From Limonium bicolor (taxonomy: Eukaryota > Streptophyta > Magnoliopsida > Caryophyllales > Plumbaginaceae), in assembly GCA_023374045.1 (NCBI GenBank), contig CM041777.1, positions 106,401,810-106,465,809 on the forward strand: a stretch of 64,000 nt of DNA. The letters run 5' to 3'. Position numbers and translations under genes: made by a program. Shown in pieces: positions 34,960 to 47,858 of the stretch. How positions within the stretch are numbered: the stretch's first letter is position 1; every line of letters starts with the position of its first letter. Under the pieces are notes generated by a model. The model was not told the DNA's origin. It ran no database searches and saw only the letters and a program-made list of their open reading frames with translations.

Positions 34960-35225
34960 GAGCATCCACACCAGCATATGAGTTTTTAACACTTCCCTAT
35001 ATGACATGTCATCATAATATATTATATTTGTTAATAACTTATCTTCCTATCTATCACTACAATAATAAAAACTCTTAACTCATTTCTTGTAAAAAGCAAC
35101 CAATAGAAAGTTATGAAAGTTTTGGGAAAGTGTGAAGAACCAATGAGAATTAGAAAAGTACATTCCTTAACTAAGAAACTTGGAGAGAGAATTTGAGTTG
35201 AATCCACTCTAATGTGGAGGTTTTT
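34960..35225. repeat. Possible MITE
   Basis: The left end GAGCATCCACACCAGCAT and the reverse complement of the right end (CCTCCACATTAGAGTGGA) are imperfectly similar. AT-rich centre, no ORF. Weak evidence; a target duplicate was not identified. Confidence 0.3.
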
Positions 35226-35249
35226 TCTTTTTCCTTAATGACACATTGG

Positions 35250-36688
35250 GTGCATTTCATTCAGGTCGGAAGTCAGTAAGCAGCAAACTTCATCAGCTGG
35301 GTATGCTCAAAACAGTTATACTGAACATACACACATATATATATGTACTTAAGCTTAGCAAAACAGATCATGAGTCAAAATAGAAAATAGACAAAAGATA
35401 AAGCTTTGTCAAATCAGAAGTCAGACAGATCAAAAATTGGAACAAAAGCTTATCAAAACAGAAGAGAAGCTGAAGCTGAGCAAACATAACAGAAGTCTTA
35501 AACCATAGCAGAGCAGACAACATACGAAATAGTTAGAATAGATCGCTTAAAAAAATAGAGGTGAGACCCGAGACACCAGCTAACACATCAGAAGGGCAAT
35601 GCCTTGGCCATATGGATCCGTAGATCCCACACAAAAGCAGTTGAGATCGCTATGGACCCGTTGGTCACTAAACATCCAAGGGACCATGAGGAACAGAACA
35701 GAAGGGAACCCGAGGAACAAAATAGAAGGAATTCTTGCGCATCATATTACAGGATAGTCAGACCCAACTATCCAAGGCTCATAAGCTAAACATCTAGGTC
35801 CCCAAAACAGAAGCCTTGCAAAACAGAGCAGAAGCTTTTCTCAAAACAGAAGCTTTTCCAGAACAGAACAAAAGATTTTATAGAACAAAACAAAAGGTAG
35901 AGGCTTATCAAACAGATCGGAAGTCTTTACCAAAACAGAAGTCGTATATCGACTAGTAGATACAAAGCCAAACAGAACACAGATGCTCAAATACTCATCC
36001 AGAGCAAATAAAAGGTCAGAAACATAACGAAGACTTTCACAATGAAAATACTCATAATCATATGCCAAAACATATTAAAACAGATAGTACACACTAAGAG
36101 GAATGTAACCTGCAAACAGCGATCAAAACAAAGCTCAAACGAAGAAGTTACGCAAAAACAGACACGTGTCCCAACATGAGTCCGACCCTGCATGTCTGGA
36201 CACACGCCGAGGTCCAAAACAGAAGACTTTCGGACATCTGTCTAGACTTACATGTCCGGACAAAGTCCGAGAAAAACTTACGCGTGTGTCCGGGCTTGCA
36301 AGTTCTGCCAAAAGTCGAACTGCAATCCAGGAGACCGTCCTCGCACCCCGTCCAGACACAACACAAAACATTGCAAAAGAGGAGTCGAAGCCATGTCTGA
36401 TTGCGTCCGGACGCTGCAAAATTTGTAGAAAACAGAAGTGAAATCAAACCACATCAATGACATAAGTCTCACACAAATTGTACATAGCTTATCGTAGAAA
36501 AATAGCGAATCGAAAACACATTTCCATGAGGTTTTGACAGATCAAAACGCAAACCAAAACAACCAGAAACATCACAATCAGAGAAGCAAATAAACATATA
36601 TGGAAAATAAAACAAAACCGGAAACCTCCGTAGGTGAACACACGCAGCCAAATCCATCTACCATTTACCTCAAATCCGAAGCAACTAC
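35250..36688. repeat. Unclassified repeat-like region with dyads
   Basis: Rich in AACAGAAGC / AAAACAGAAG words. From 36170 to 36430 it carries several GTCCGGAC-centred dyads (for example TACATGTCCGGACAAAG and GTGTCCGGGCTTGCAAG) like those in the LTRs elsewhere in the window. Probably part of another LTR, but no pair, primer site or coding domain was found. Confidence 0.4.
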
Positions 36689-38086
36689 TGCAAATAGTGG
36701 TGAAACTATCTTGCTAACTATGGGCAGTGAACCCAATCATTGTAGTACAACAAGGTCGTATCCATAGCGACTTTGTAACTATCTAGTTAATTATAAGCTT
36801 AGTAAATGTGCAAGAAGATATATAAAAAGTGCATTAATGTAAATTAGGGGTTTTGGGGTTGTAATGAAGAAATAAAAGGAAAGCAAAAATTAATATAACT
36901 AACTAGGATAGGTGTAGCCCGGGATGGATATTTGTTCCCGTCCTCCCCTTACTACCAATTGTCGACCCTTGAACTTATAGCTAAACAACAGAACACTTAA
37001 TTAATTAATAACCCAATCTGGGTCTACTAATCATAACCAATTTAATTGGGACTTCTTAATTTGCTAAACCCCGGGTCAATCGATAACACTAAGCTCAAGT
37101 TCCCCATAAGTTGCAATGTAGTCTAATCTCAAAATCATCAAATTAGAGTACACTGTTCTAGTCCCCAACAGTTTAGGTTTCTATCTCAGAATATCATTTT
37201 GATAGAATCCCACAATAATGCTAAACTAATTGGCAACGTTAATCCAACCAAGTTTAGCAAATTGACTATTAGTTGAGAAAACCCTAAACAAATCCCCAAA
37301 TCAGGAGCAACAAGTTTGGAAGCAATAAACACTCAATAATTATCTTCATTAAGCGCAAGGACTAAAATAAAGCATGAAAACAAGTTCAAGGTTCAACAAT
37401 GGAGGTTTTAGGGATTTTGGGGCAAAATCCCCATCCCAAGCTACAAGGAGACTACACAACCATTAAGGAACAAAAATGAGACAAGGGAGAAGAAATAGCC
37501 ATAGGAGGTTGAAGAAGAGCTTCAATGGAGGTGAGCCCTTCTTTTTTTTCTTTTCTGTCGCTTTTGGTCTGTGTCGAATACCCCCTCTCTCTCACCTTCT
37601 TTTCTACTTTTAAAAACAAAGATTTGGGCAAAATTTTGACCCAACCGACCCACCTAGGGTCGATCAAAGTCAGTAGCAATTTCGGGCACGTTTTTAAGCT
37701 TGACCGATCCACCTTGGGTAGGTCCTAGGGTCGGTCAGGACCAGAAGCCATTTCGACCCCCAGAACAAGCGTTTCCGGCCTCCGGAACTACCGACTGACC
37801 CACCTAGGGTTTGTCTTAGGATCGGTTCTATGGGCAGGTTAATCTTCAAAATGTTGTATCTTCTTCGTTTTAACTTCGATTTTGGATCCATTTACGCCCA
37901 CACGTTTGTCTTTTCATCTACTTTATTCCTAGCTATGTTATTCCTCCTATTTCAGCAACAATTGTGTAAAACACCAATAAAACATAAAAGTAGAGGAAAC
38001 TAGCTAGAGTGGAGAAATGAGCATGAAAAGTGTTGATAAAACATATGAAATACACCTCTAAAACATGCTCATTTGAACACTCATCA
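36689..38086 (-). repeat. 3' LTR of element H (copy B), uninterrupted
   Basis: About 1.4 kb, bounded by CATCA at 38086 (TGATGAGTG on the minus strand). The other end is diverged near 36689 (TGCAAATAGTGG in place of TGTTGGGCAAAA). The dyads here differ from the younger copy, with CCTTGGGTAGGTCCTAGGG forms. It contains the empty target AGGTC at 37720-37724. Confidence 0.75.
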
Positions 38087-39277
38087 CACCCCCACACTTA
38101 CCTTTTTGCTTGTCCTCAAGCAAAACCAAGAACCCAAGCAAGTAAGGAATACTCAAGACTAACAAATACTAACATGAATTGTAGGATAAGAGAAGAAGCA
38201 AAAAGTGATTAAAACCTTTGAGGAGTGTGAACCATCTCTTTGTGGTGGCATGGGTGTGCTTAGGGCAAAACAAAATCTAGAGTTTCGGGGTATGATCCGG
38301 AGTGCTTCAGTTCTAAAGATTAGGTGACTTGGAGAGCTTTTACTATGGCCAACTTCTCTCAAGAATGGGCATTGAGAAGAAAACAAAAGGAAAATAGATT
38401 TATGCATTTGTTTTACTTTTGCATAAGAGACAAGGAAACAAAATTTTTGGCATCAAGCCTTTGCAATTAAGAAGACTCAACTCTCATTATTGGTTACCAA
38501 TGGCGTCTCACAAGTCCCTTAAAGGGTTTTCACAAAGAAGTACCCCTTAGCAGTCCCTAAGAAAGAAGAGAGAAGGAACCCCAAAGCAATAAAAATACAA
38601 CCATATAAGATCACTTGGCCACACCGCATGTAAAGTGCTCCTCAAAAGCAATCAAAAAGAAAATTTTGAGCATTTATCCCAAAATTCATAACAGTATTTG
38701 TTCTTAATGAGAACAACTCACAACACAAGGGTCCAAGTTATTTTTTTGATTTTGGACAGACACTAGATAAGCAAAGGGATTAAACATTTAAGCACAAAAT
38801 TCACTGAAAAGGTCACTCCCCCACACTTAATTTGAATAATGTCCCCATTGTTCACCAAACAAACCAGGGAAGGTTCCAGAAGATCTTTTGGGAAGCAGAC
38901 AGAGAGAAAATGCAAGGGACACAAACAACATTATAGCACATAAGCTATGCCCACTATTAAAACAAGCAGGGTAAAAAATGAAGGAAGAGAAGTGAGATTA
39001 GCACAATAAAAGAAACTAGTACTCCTTTGAGACCATTCTTGCTTTAATTGAAGGAACTCCCCCACACTTGAGCTTTAGCCTCAATTATTGTTGCTTGGTT
39101 GTGGTGTAGACTTTAAGTTGCACCTGCATAAAACACTAGAAGCAACCAAACTACAACTAGGGTGAAGAGTTAGCGAAAACGAAACCAAATGAGAACTTGA
39201 AAAATTAAAATAAATGCAAATGAAAGAAATTCATCCGGGTTGCCTCCCGGGAAGCTGCCCATCTTTAAGGTCTTTAG

Positions 39278-40131
39278 CTAGACCATACCACATTGAAGTC
39301 CTCCAGGATCGAAAATGAATGTTGAAGTGGGCTTCAACGAGTGGGTTGGGCGGTCATCATTTTTCATTGAAGAACGGCCCAAATATTGAGGTTGATGATC
39401 CTTGGTGCGAGGATCATCTTGTTTTAGATACTCCTCTTCAAATTTAAGGATGAAGACATCCTTATCTTCATTTAGCGATGCAGAAAGAACTCCAGAGCAG
39501 CCTTTGTCTTCAAACTCTGGTCCCGGATCAAATGGGAATGTGGCCTCCACACTTAGCGGGTTGACTTTATGCTTCCACCTTACATCATTGTTCCACAGGC
39601 GGGGAAGGCCTTGATCCTCCAGATGAAGATCAAAGTTGGAGGGCTCCTCCTTCTTCTCAGTTTCGAGGATGTAGTAATCTTCGTCTTTGGGGTGAGGCTC
39701 ATAGGAAAAGCTTTGATAAACATCAAATTCAGAGGGAGATGGCTCCTTGAATTCGATGATGGCACTCTCTTCTGATGACTCAGAGGGAGGCGATGGCTCC
39801 TCCTTCTCAAAGTTGGGGATGTAAGCGTCCTCAGTGTCTTGCTAAAGCACACGGGGGCAGCCTCTGGAATAATCAACTTCAAAGGGAGCAAAAGACTCCA
39901 TGCAGTCAAAGTGGAGACTTTCCTCTGATGGGTTATCTTCAAGATCGAGCTGGTGGTTGAATGGCGTTAGAGTCTCTGATTCAAACAGGGGAGGAGTAAG
40001 GGAGTAGCTAAAGTCCTCAACAGGTTGTTCCATCTCATGAACTGTTTTGCTCTCAAGTTGTTGCACAATCTGATAAATCCGAGTTTGAACATTCATGTTG
40101 AAGGTATCTTGCTTCATGATAAAAGTATCTT
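39278..40131 (-). pseudogene. Gag-like acidic ORF, 3' fragment, of element H (copy B)
   Basis: Same fragment as 20422-21236, with two frames (40117-39842 and 39550-39278) showing the QIVQQLESKTVHEMEQP segment and acidic FEEEY modules. The stop following DYSRGCPRVL is present in both copies, so it predates their separation. Confidence 0.75.
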
Positions 40132-40510
40132 CACTAGTAGAAAAAAGATTTAAATGACAACCTTTAAACCACGGTTATTAAATTAGCCTTCGTTTAAAGT
40201 TTTTAAGCTACGGTTTAAAGAAGAATCGTCATTTATGTTGCACGGCCTTAAAAGATAGACGATGGTTCTTTTTGGAACCGTCATTTATAGTTCCCGACCT
40301 TAGATAATAAACGACGGTTCTACCTATAACCGTCATTTATAGTGGGACGGCTTCGCATATAAACCACAGTTCCCACTGGAACCGTCATTTATGGGTTGGC
40401 GCCAAATATTATATATCACGGTTCCCCGAAACTGTGGTTTATTGGTTATGTCACGTACGTTTTAAACGACGGTTTTATCTTAAAACCGTGGTTTAAAACT
40501 CAATAAAATA
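40132..40510 (+). repeat. CACTA 5' terminal and subterminal repeats (copy B)
   Basis: Begins CACTAGTAGAAAAAAG and contains multiple AACCACGGTT, AACCGTCATTTATAG and AAACGACGGTT motifs up to about 40495. Confidence 0.9.
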
Positions 40511-40623
40511 AAACCCTGTCGACTCCCTTCTTTCTTCTTTCTTCCGTCATTTTCTTCTCTCTAGCGATTCTCGTCGACTCCATCGCCGTCCAGTCGTCGT
40601 CTTCGCCCTGTCTTCATCTGTCG

Positions 40624-40695
40624 CCTGCTTCCTCCCGCACCGCCTGCCCTGCTTCTTCCCGCACCGCCCGCCCTGCTTCCTCGCGCACCGCACCT
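40624..40695. repeat. 24-bp GC-rich tandem repeat (copy B)
   Basis: Three units beginning CCTGCTTCCTCCCGCACCGC, in a GC-rich leader (40540-40805) that ends at a possible splice donor CTCCG^GTAATT at 40810. The leader is probably 5' UTR of the transposon transcript. Confidence 0.7.
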
Positions 40696-41758
40696 CCATC
40701 GGTCGAACTGCCATCGTCCTGCCACGTCTAGCTCGAACCTCCCACCGTAGCGCAACCGCACCAGTCGTGCCTGCCACTGTAGCCCCTACCAACATCACAT
40801 TTCACTCCGGTAATTAATAAACCCTAGCTAGTTTTTTTTGGTGTCTGATTAGTAGCATTGAGGAGCAATTCTTGCCATATAGAGAAACATCAGAGAAGCT
40901 GGTAGGGGATTTACTTTGAAGAAGCTAGCTATAGTATATATTACCATGTTTTTTATGAAATTATGATTTGTGGAGGATGGATGGATAGGAAGGAGAAATG
41001 AGGTTAGAATCTTGGCTCTTTTTAGTAGGATTCCTTAGCATTGTGTTATTGTATGACTTGTGCAAGGGAATATGCTGGTGACTCCTAATGTGGAAGATGA
41101 TGTAGAGTTATTTTTCGTGTGTTGTTATAGGATGTGTTCATGTTATTTTGGCTTTATGAAAATAATGCATAGCCTCTAAGATTCTTTTGAAATGTTTAAC
41201 ATAAGTGAATGGTGCATTTTTAGTATTGAGGAGGTGAAAGTAAAGCTCTCGATGTTGAGTATCAAAGAACAACTGGCTTATATTATGGTTCAATTGATAG
41301 ATTTGTTTTCTTCTTGTTAATTCTTTTGGGCAGTTGAACTGTGTAAGAGGTAGGAAGTGAGTGTCATCTTGTTGATCTCTTTTTTATGCATCTCCATGTT
41401 GCTTTCTTTTGAATTGTCTACCTCCCACATGCTGTCGGTTGTGAAGCTGCGTGGTTAGATTAGATGATGGTATTGACAACATTTTCAAAAGGTTATTATG
41501 CTAATTAAAATTATAAAATTTGCGACATTCACCATAATATCTAAAGGTTATTATGCTAATTAGAAATTTGATAGTTTATTAAAAGATTTAATTTTTTCTG
41601 TAGTTAAAAACTCACGGTAGTTTGGAAATATTATGTACGTGCTTATCTTCTACAATCAGGGTAATTAGAAATTAGGAATTTGCAATACTTATGACAATGT
41701 TTGCAGTTTATTATGCTAATTAGTAATTTGATTAAAGGAGTTAACTTTTCCATAGTGT

Positions 41759-43300
41759 GGTGAAATGTGAGATTAATTTGAAATACGCCGGCTGTTTATG
41801 TTCATTGATATATATACATTTAATATATGCATACTAGCCTGTCTGATGATGCCTAATTTGTGTGGTTTACTGAGAATTAATGGTGCTGCTATTGTGTTTG
41901 TTTTTACCGAAAAAAGTATGGAGTATCTAAAAATACACAATGGTTTTGCCAATTTTTTTCCAGAGTTTAACCTTATTCTAATTTCATTGAATAGGTACTA
42001 CTACGGTTGAACAATCCATCTTCCATCCTATTTGTGAGTTGATCATCACTACTCATTAGGTTAGTTTTTTAAAAATGTTTCAACAACATGGTTTGTTCAA
42101 AATATATTCGTTTGTTTATTTGTTCAATTATTCATGTTTTTTCAAATTAAAATCTTATATTCTAATTTCATTGAATAGGTGTCACTACACACGGTTGGAT
42201 TGTCTACTTGTCGCACTATCTGCTGCTGCCCCGTCAACCTCTGCCACCGGTTTGCCTGATCAGAACCCACGGTAATAACACTTGCATTTTTTATTATAAT
42301 TTTGGAAACAAATACTTATATGTATATGTACATATATATCATATTGTCACAAATAAACGTTATACTAAATTCTATTTGTATTCCGCAGTCATTAGAATAT
42401 ATATTGCATAGTGTGGTTAAATGTGAGATTAATTTGAAATGGGGCGGTTGTTTTTGTTCATTGATCATATATATACATACATTTAATATATGCATACCTG
42501 TCTGTCTAATGATGCCTAATTTGTGTGGTTTACTGAGAATTAATGGTGCTGCTATTATGTTTGATCGGATTTTTCTTCAATTTAAACAGGTTCTAAAAAT
42601 CGTCGGAACTGACTCGCATACACCGGTTTGAAGTCGGGGCTGAAAAACATCATTAATTAGAACTGGTAATACACTCGAACTTATCTATTAAGTCATGGTA
42701 AGTTTACAATATAAGTTTTTTATTTCTTTTGTCGTACCTTGTGAAGAAACGGTAGTAATTTTTGCAATCCTTACTGCCGAACCAGGAACATATACATTTA
42801 CACATGCTCTGCACCTTGTGAAGTGGTCTCTCGCACACTAGAACGAGGCTGGAAATTTCATTTCATAACCGGTAATATACTCGAACTTATCTTCTTAACA
42901 ATAGAAGTTTTCCATTTCTTCTGTTGCACCTTGTGAAGCAAACTCATGATAATTTTGCAACCTCTAACCGGCTAATTAAGGAACATATTAAGGAATATAC
43001 ATGTTCTGCCCCTCTCTTCATATTCTGGTTGTGTCTTTGTTTCTGTAGAGATTAAATTGCCGGAGTTGACTCGCACACACTGGTTTGAAGACTAGGCGGA
43101 AAATCTTCATTAAAACCGGTAAAATAATCGTACTTATCTATTAACTCACGGTAATTTTACAATATAAGTTTCTAAAATGTGAGATTAATTTGAAATGTGG
43201 CGGTTGTTTTATGTTCATTGATCATATATATACATTTAATATATGCATACTTGCCTGTCTGTTGATGCCTAATTTGTGTGGTTTGCTGAGAATTTAAAAA
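41759..43300. repeat. Three dispersed direct repeats inside the CACTA element (copy B)
   Basis: Units at about 41759-41905, 42413-42562 and 43173-43297 share AATGTGAGATTAATTTGAAAT, TTAATATATGCATAC and TGATGCCTAATTTGTGTGG. Each is followed by a diverged copy of TTCTAATTTCATTGAATAGG and a CGGTTGGA-type segment; the third follow-on segment is split by the LTR retrotransposon and resumes at 49308. Confidence 0.75.
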
Positions 43301-43390
43301 GTGTGAAGTGTCTAAAAATACGCAAAGGTCATGCCAATTTTTTTCCAGAATTTAACTTTATTCTAATTTCATTTAATATGTGTTACTAAG

Positions 43391-44816
43391 TGTTGGGCAA
43401 AATAATGTTAAAACTATCTTGCTAACTATAGGCAGTGAACCCAATCATTGTAGTACAACAAGGTCGTATCCACAGGGACTTCGTAACTATCTAGCTAATT
43501 ATAAGATTAGTAAATATGCAAGAGGATATATACAAAAGAGCATAAATGTAAATTAGGGGTTTTGGGTTTTTGGGTTGTAACGGGAGAAATAAAGGAAAAC
43601 AATAAACACTAAATTATCTAATCTAGGATAGGTGTAGCTCGGGATAGGATATTCGCACCCGTCATCCCTTCCTACCAATTGTCGAACCTCGAAGTCATAG
43701 CTAAACAACGGGAATTTAATTAATAGCCAAATCCAGGTCTATTAATCCTAACCAATTTAACGGGGACTGAATGTTCGTTCAAATCCCCAATTCAATCAGA
43801 AGCATTAAGCACAAATCTACCCTAAGATGCAATGAGAACCTCATCTCAAAATCAGTGAAAATCGGCTAACATTGATTTAGTCCCAACGGTTTAGGTTTCT
43901 ATCTTAGAATATCATTTTGATAGAATCCCACAATAATGCTAAACTAATCGGTAGGCCAAACCAACCAATTTAACACATAGAAGACAAATTGAGCAAAACC
44001 CTTAGCAAATCCCCAAATCATGAACAACAAGTTTAGAAGTCATAAACACTCAATAATCATCTTCATTAAGCTCAAAGACTAAAATAAAGCACAAACACAA
44101 GTTCAAGATTCAACAATGGAGTTTTGGGGGATTTGGGGCTTTATCCAAATCCCTAACTACAAGTGAGTCAAGTCTCCATTAAAGCACAAATAAGGAAAAG
44201 GGAGAAGAGATAGCCATTAATGGAGCTTGGAGGGAGGTGAGCTTCTCTTCTTCTCCTTCCTCTTCTTCTCCTCTCTTCTTCTCTTCTTTTTTCTTCTTCT
44301 TCTTCGCGTCACCTGGAGTCCTGCTCCGAACTCCCTCTCTTTCCTCTATTTTTTCCTTTTAAAAACACAAATCTGGGAAAATTTCGACCCACCGACCTTG
44401 CAAGGTCGGTCCTAGGGTCGGTCGGAGTCAATAGCGATTTCGGGCGCATTTTTAAGTTCGACCGACCTTGGTAAGGTTGGTCCTAAGGTCGGTCGATTTC
44501 AGTAGCTTGCAAAAACGCAAATCTAGGCAAAATTTCGACCCGACCGACCTTGCAAGGTGGACATGGCGGTAACTTCAAAACGTTGTATTTTCTTCGTTTT
44601 AACTCTGATTTTGGATCTGTTTGCGCCCACGCGTTCCTCTCTTCGTCTACTTTACTCCTATCTATGTTACTCCTCCTGTTTAAACAATAAATGTGTAAAA
44701 ACCCAATGAAACACAAAACTAGAGGAAAACAAGCTAGAGTGGAGAAATGAGCATGAAAAGTATTGATTAAACATATGAAATACACCCCTAAAACCTGCTC
44801 ATTTGGACACTCATCA
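43391..44816 (-). repeat. 3' LTR of non-autonomous element (copy B)
   Basis: 1426 bp, TGTTGGGCAAAA...CTCATCA on the plus strand. It retains the dyad array (about 44390-44570) that is deleted in the matching LTR of the other copy. Confidence 0.9.
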
Positions 44817-46354
44817 CACCCCCACACTTACCATTTTACTTGTCCTCAAGCAAAACCAAGCACCCATGCTAGTAAGGAATGCTCAAGACTAACAAACACT
44901 AACATGAATTGTAGGATAAAAGAAGAAGCAAAAAGTGATTAAAACCTTTGAGGAGTGTGAACCATCTGTTAGTGGTGGCATGGGTGTGCCTAGGGCAAAA
45001 CAAAATTTAGAGTTTCGGGGTATGAACCGAAGTGCTTCAAAGTTCTAAAGATTAGGTGACTTGGAGAGCTTTTACCATGTCCAACTTCTCTCAAGAATGG
45101 GCATTGAGAAGAAAACAAAAGGTAAAATAGATTTATGCATTTGTTTCACTTTTGCATAAGAGATGAGAAGATAAAATTTTGGCATCAAGCCTTTGCATTT
45201 AAGAACACTCAACTCTCATTGTTGGTTAACAATGGTGTCTCACAAGTCCCTTGATGGATTTTCACAAAGAAGCACCCCTTAGCAATCCCTAAGAAAGAAG
45301 ACAGAAGGAACCCCAAAGCAATAAAAATCCAACCATACAAGATCACTTGGCCACACCGCATGTAAAATTCTCCTCAAAAGCAATCAAAATGAAAAATTTA
45401 AGCATTTATCCCACAATTCATAACAGTATTTGTTCTTAATGAGAACAACTCACAACACAAGGGTCCAAGTTTTTTATTTTGGACAATCGCAAGATAAGCA
45501 TGAAGTATTAAGCATTTAAGCACACAATTCACCGAAAAGGTCACTCCCCCACACTTAAATTGAACAATGTCCCCATTGTTCACCAATCAAAACCGGGGAA
45601 GGTTCCAGAAGACCTTTGCGGGAAGCAGACAAAAGGAAAATCACACGGGACACAAATAAACAGTATAGCACAGAAGCTATCCCCAGATTTGCAGATTCAA
45701 AATTAGAGAAGAGAGAACGAAAACTAAAAGGAACTAGTACTCCCCTGAGATTGCTATTGTTATCAGTTTGTAGAACTCCCCCACACTTGAGCTTCAGCCT
45801 CAAGTAGCGTAGCTTGATTGCGGTGTGGACTGGAAGTTGCACCCGCATAAAACACTAGAAGCAACCAAACTACAACTGGAGTTAAGGGTTAGCAAAAATA
45901 AAACCAAAGGAGAACGAAAACAAAAACAGGAAATAAAAATAGTGGAATCGTTGTGGGTAAATATTAAAGGGTGAAACGAGTACTCCCCGATAAGATGCGG
46001 ATGGAAAATAGGGTGCCCGCACAATTGCTAGTGGGAGGGGTCGTTGAGGTGCTACCTTCAATCGTTGGAGATGAAGGTCCTCTTGGAAAATTTCGCCAGA
46101 GGTTCCTTTGTAAGTGTTCCTAATTCCATCCTTTTTCAGAGGGGCTTACCTGTTTCCAAAATATTTACAACACAAACGCCACCAATTGGGCGTAAAAGGG
46201 CAAGTCCAAAGAATGCCAAAATAGCCCATTATTGAAAACAATGCAAAATCTAAACTAACAGAATTTAAAAGACAAGACACGAAATGAAATCCGGGTTGCC
46301 TCCCGGTAAGCGGCCCTTCTTTAAGGTCTTTGGCTAGACCATACCACCGTGAAG
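44817..46354 (-). other. Non-coding 3' internal region with three purine tracts (copy B)
   Basis: Counterpart of 14435-15967. Pyrimidine-strand images of the tracts (CTCCCCCACACTT) are at about 45544 and 45776, and the LTR-adjacent tract is at 44817-44829. No coding domain recognised. Confidence 0.75.
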
Positions 46355-47732
46355 TCATCCGGGATCGAATATGAACGTTGAAGTCGGCTTCAACGGGTGG
46401 GTTGGGCGGGCATCATCTAGCAATGAAGAATGACCCGGATCAAAAGGAAATGTGGCCTCAACACTTAGGATGTGAAAGTGTAAACTCCATCGATCGTTCT
46501 TCAGGTGGAAGTGTTGAGGTGGGTGATCCTTGGTACGAGGATCAAACCGTGGTGGAGCCTCCTCTTCAAATTCAAGGATGTAAACATCCTTATCTTCAGT
46601 GAGCGGCGTAGGGAGAACTCCGGAACGGACTTTGTCTTCAATCTTTGGTCCCGGATCAAATGGGAAGGTGGCCTCCACACTTAGCGGGTGTACGTTGAGC
46701 TTCCACCCAACTTCATTAGTGCACGGGTGGGGGCCTTGATCCTTCAAATGAAGATCAAAGTTAGTGGGCTCCTCCTCCTCAAATTCAAGGATGTAGACAT
46801 CCTCGACCTCGGGGTGAGGCTCATAGGAAGAGCCGAGGTGGGCATCAACTTCAGAGGGGGATGGCTCCTTGAAGTCGGTGGTGGTACTCTCCTCTGAGGA
46901 GTCAGAGGGAGACAGTGTCTCCTCCTTCTCAAAGTTGAGGATGTAGCATCCTCGTGATCTTGATGGAGCGGAGAAGGCGGGGAAATATTGGTAGCTGACT
47001 TCAGAGGGAGAAAGCTCCTTGAAGTCAGAGTGGAGACTCTCTTCTGATGAAGTGTCTTCATAGTCAAGCCAGGGGTGGAGTGGTGCTGGGCTTTCAGATT
47101 CGCACAGGGGAGGAGTTGGAGAGTAGCTCAAGTCCTCAGCAGGCTGTTCCACATCATGAACTGTTTCGCTCTCAAGTTGTTGCACAATCTGATCAACCTG
47201 AGCTTGAACATTCATGTTGAAGGTATCTTGCTTCATGGTAAAAGTATCTTGCATAGTCGAGTTTGGCTTGCAAGAAGAGATAAGATCAAACATGAGGTCC
47301 TCCAAACTGGGTGAATCAACCTCTACTGTGATCACAGGACAGTGAGCGCTCTCGTGGTCTGCTCCACACTCTTGGCACACAAGCCTCCGGTAGACATATG
47401 AGTTGAGGTCCTCCATAAGAGCTCTCAATTCTGCCATTGTTGTTGGACATTGGGGACTCTCATGGTACTCTCTGCACCTTTAGCATACACTCCAATAATC
47501 GGTGTTTTGCTCGGTGTAGTCGCCATGCCAACCTTCTGCTGGGGGAGTGACAGATGGTTCGAAGTTTTCCATAAGAGTTCTCAATTCTGCCATTGTTTTT
47601 GGACATTGGGGGCTCTCATGATATTCTCCGCACCTCTGACATACATCCCATTGATTGTAGTTCTCGGTGCCACAAGAGTAACCGTACCAACCTCCTGCTT
47701 GATCGTAGTGACCATCAATCAGAATTAAGTAC
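46355..47732 (-). CDS. Gag-like acidic protein with zinc knuckles (copy B, longest frame)
   Basis: An uninterrupted 360-residue frame spans 47437-46355. Upstream, the frame from 47732 contributes a first knuckle (VCQRCGEYHESPQCP) and a second whose first Gln codon is TAA, both before the ATG-led MAELRALMEDL segment; a third knuckle, LVCQECGADHESAHCP, lies in the intact frame. The C-terminal two thirds is strongly acidic, with repeated SPSEV and YILEFEEE modules, and ends FIFDPG. Role: presumed RNA-binding structural protein of the element. The knuckle spacing CX2CX3HX4C differs from the retroviral CX2CX4HX4C form. The stop in knuckle 2 is common to both copies, so it is real, and may have removed part of the protein or be bypassed by using the inner ATG. 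Confidence 0.75.
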
Positions 47733-47834
47733 CTAAAAAAAGAAACAAAAATTTATACACAAAATGGGCAAATAAATGAAATGAAAATCTGCACAAAAAC
47801 TAAACAGATAATAAACCAAATAGTTGGACCGAAG

Positions 47835-47852
47835 TCCCCAGCAACGGCGCCA
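47835..47852 (-). other. Primer-binding site, tRNA-Asp type (copy B)
   Basis: Minus-strand TGGCGCCGTTGCTGGGGA, six bases from the LTR end at 47859. Confidence 0.85.
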
Positions 47853-47858
47853 AAAACT

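Larger units (their letters stand above)
36689..40131 (-). mobile_element. Older non-autonomous LTR element 'H' (copy B), 3' part
   Basis: Read on the minus strand, the gag-like fragment (40131-39278) is followed by a non-coding region with CTCCCCCACACTT tracts and then the 3' LTR (38086-36689). It is interrupted at 40131 by the CACTA element, and its continuation is at 55508-55703. It is the counterpart of 20419-22832, without the chromodomain-type insertion. Confidence 0.85.

Noticed and set aside
34685..34969. Hydrophobic 94-residue minus-strand ORF that could be a membrane protein
   Set aside because: No recognisable family, runs into a MITE-like repeat, and AT-rich composition makes such frames common.
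36135..36447. Several overlapping Cys/Arg-rich ORFs of about 95 residues
   Set aside because: Overlapping frames on both strands over a dyad-rich repeat; no family resemblance and no splice or start context.
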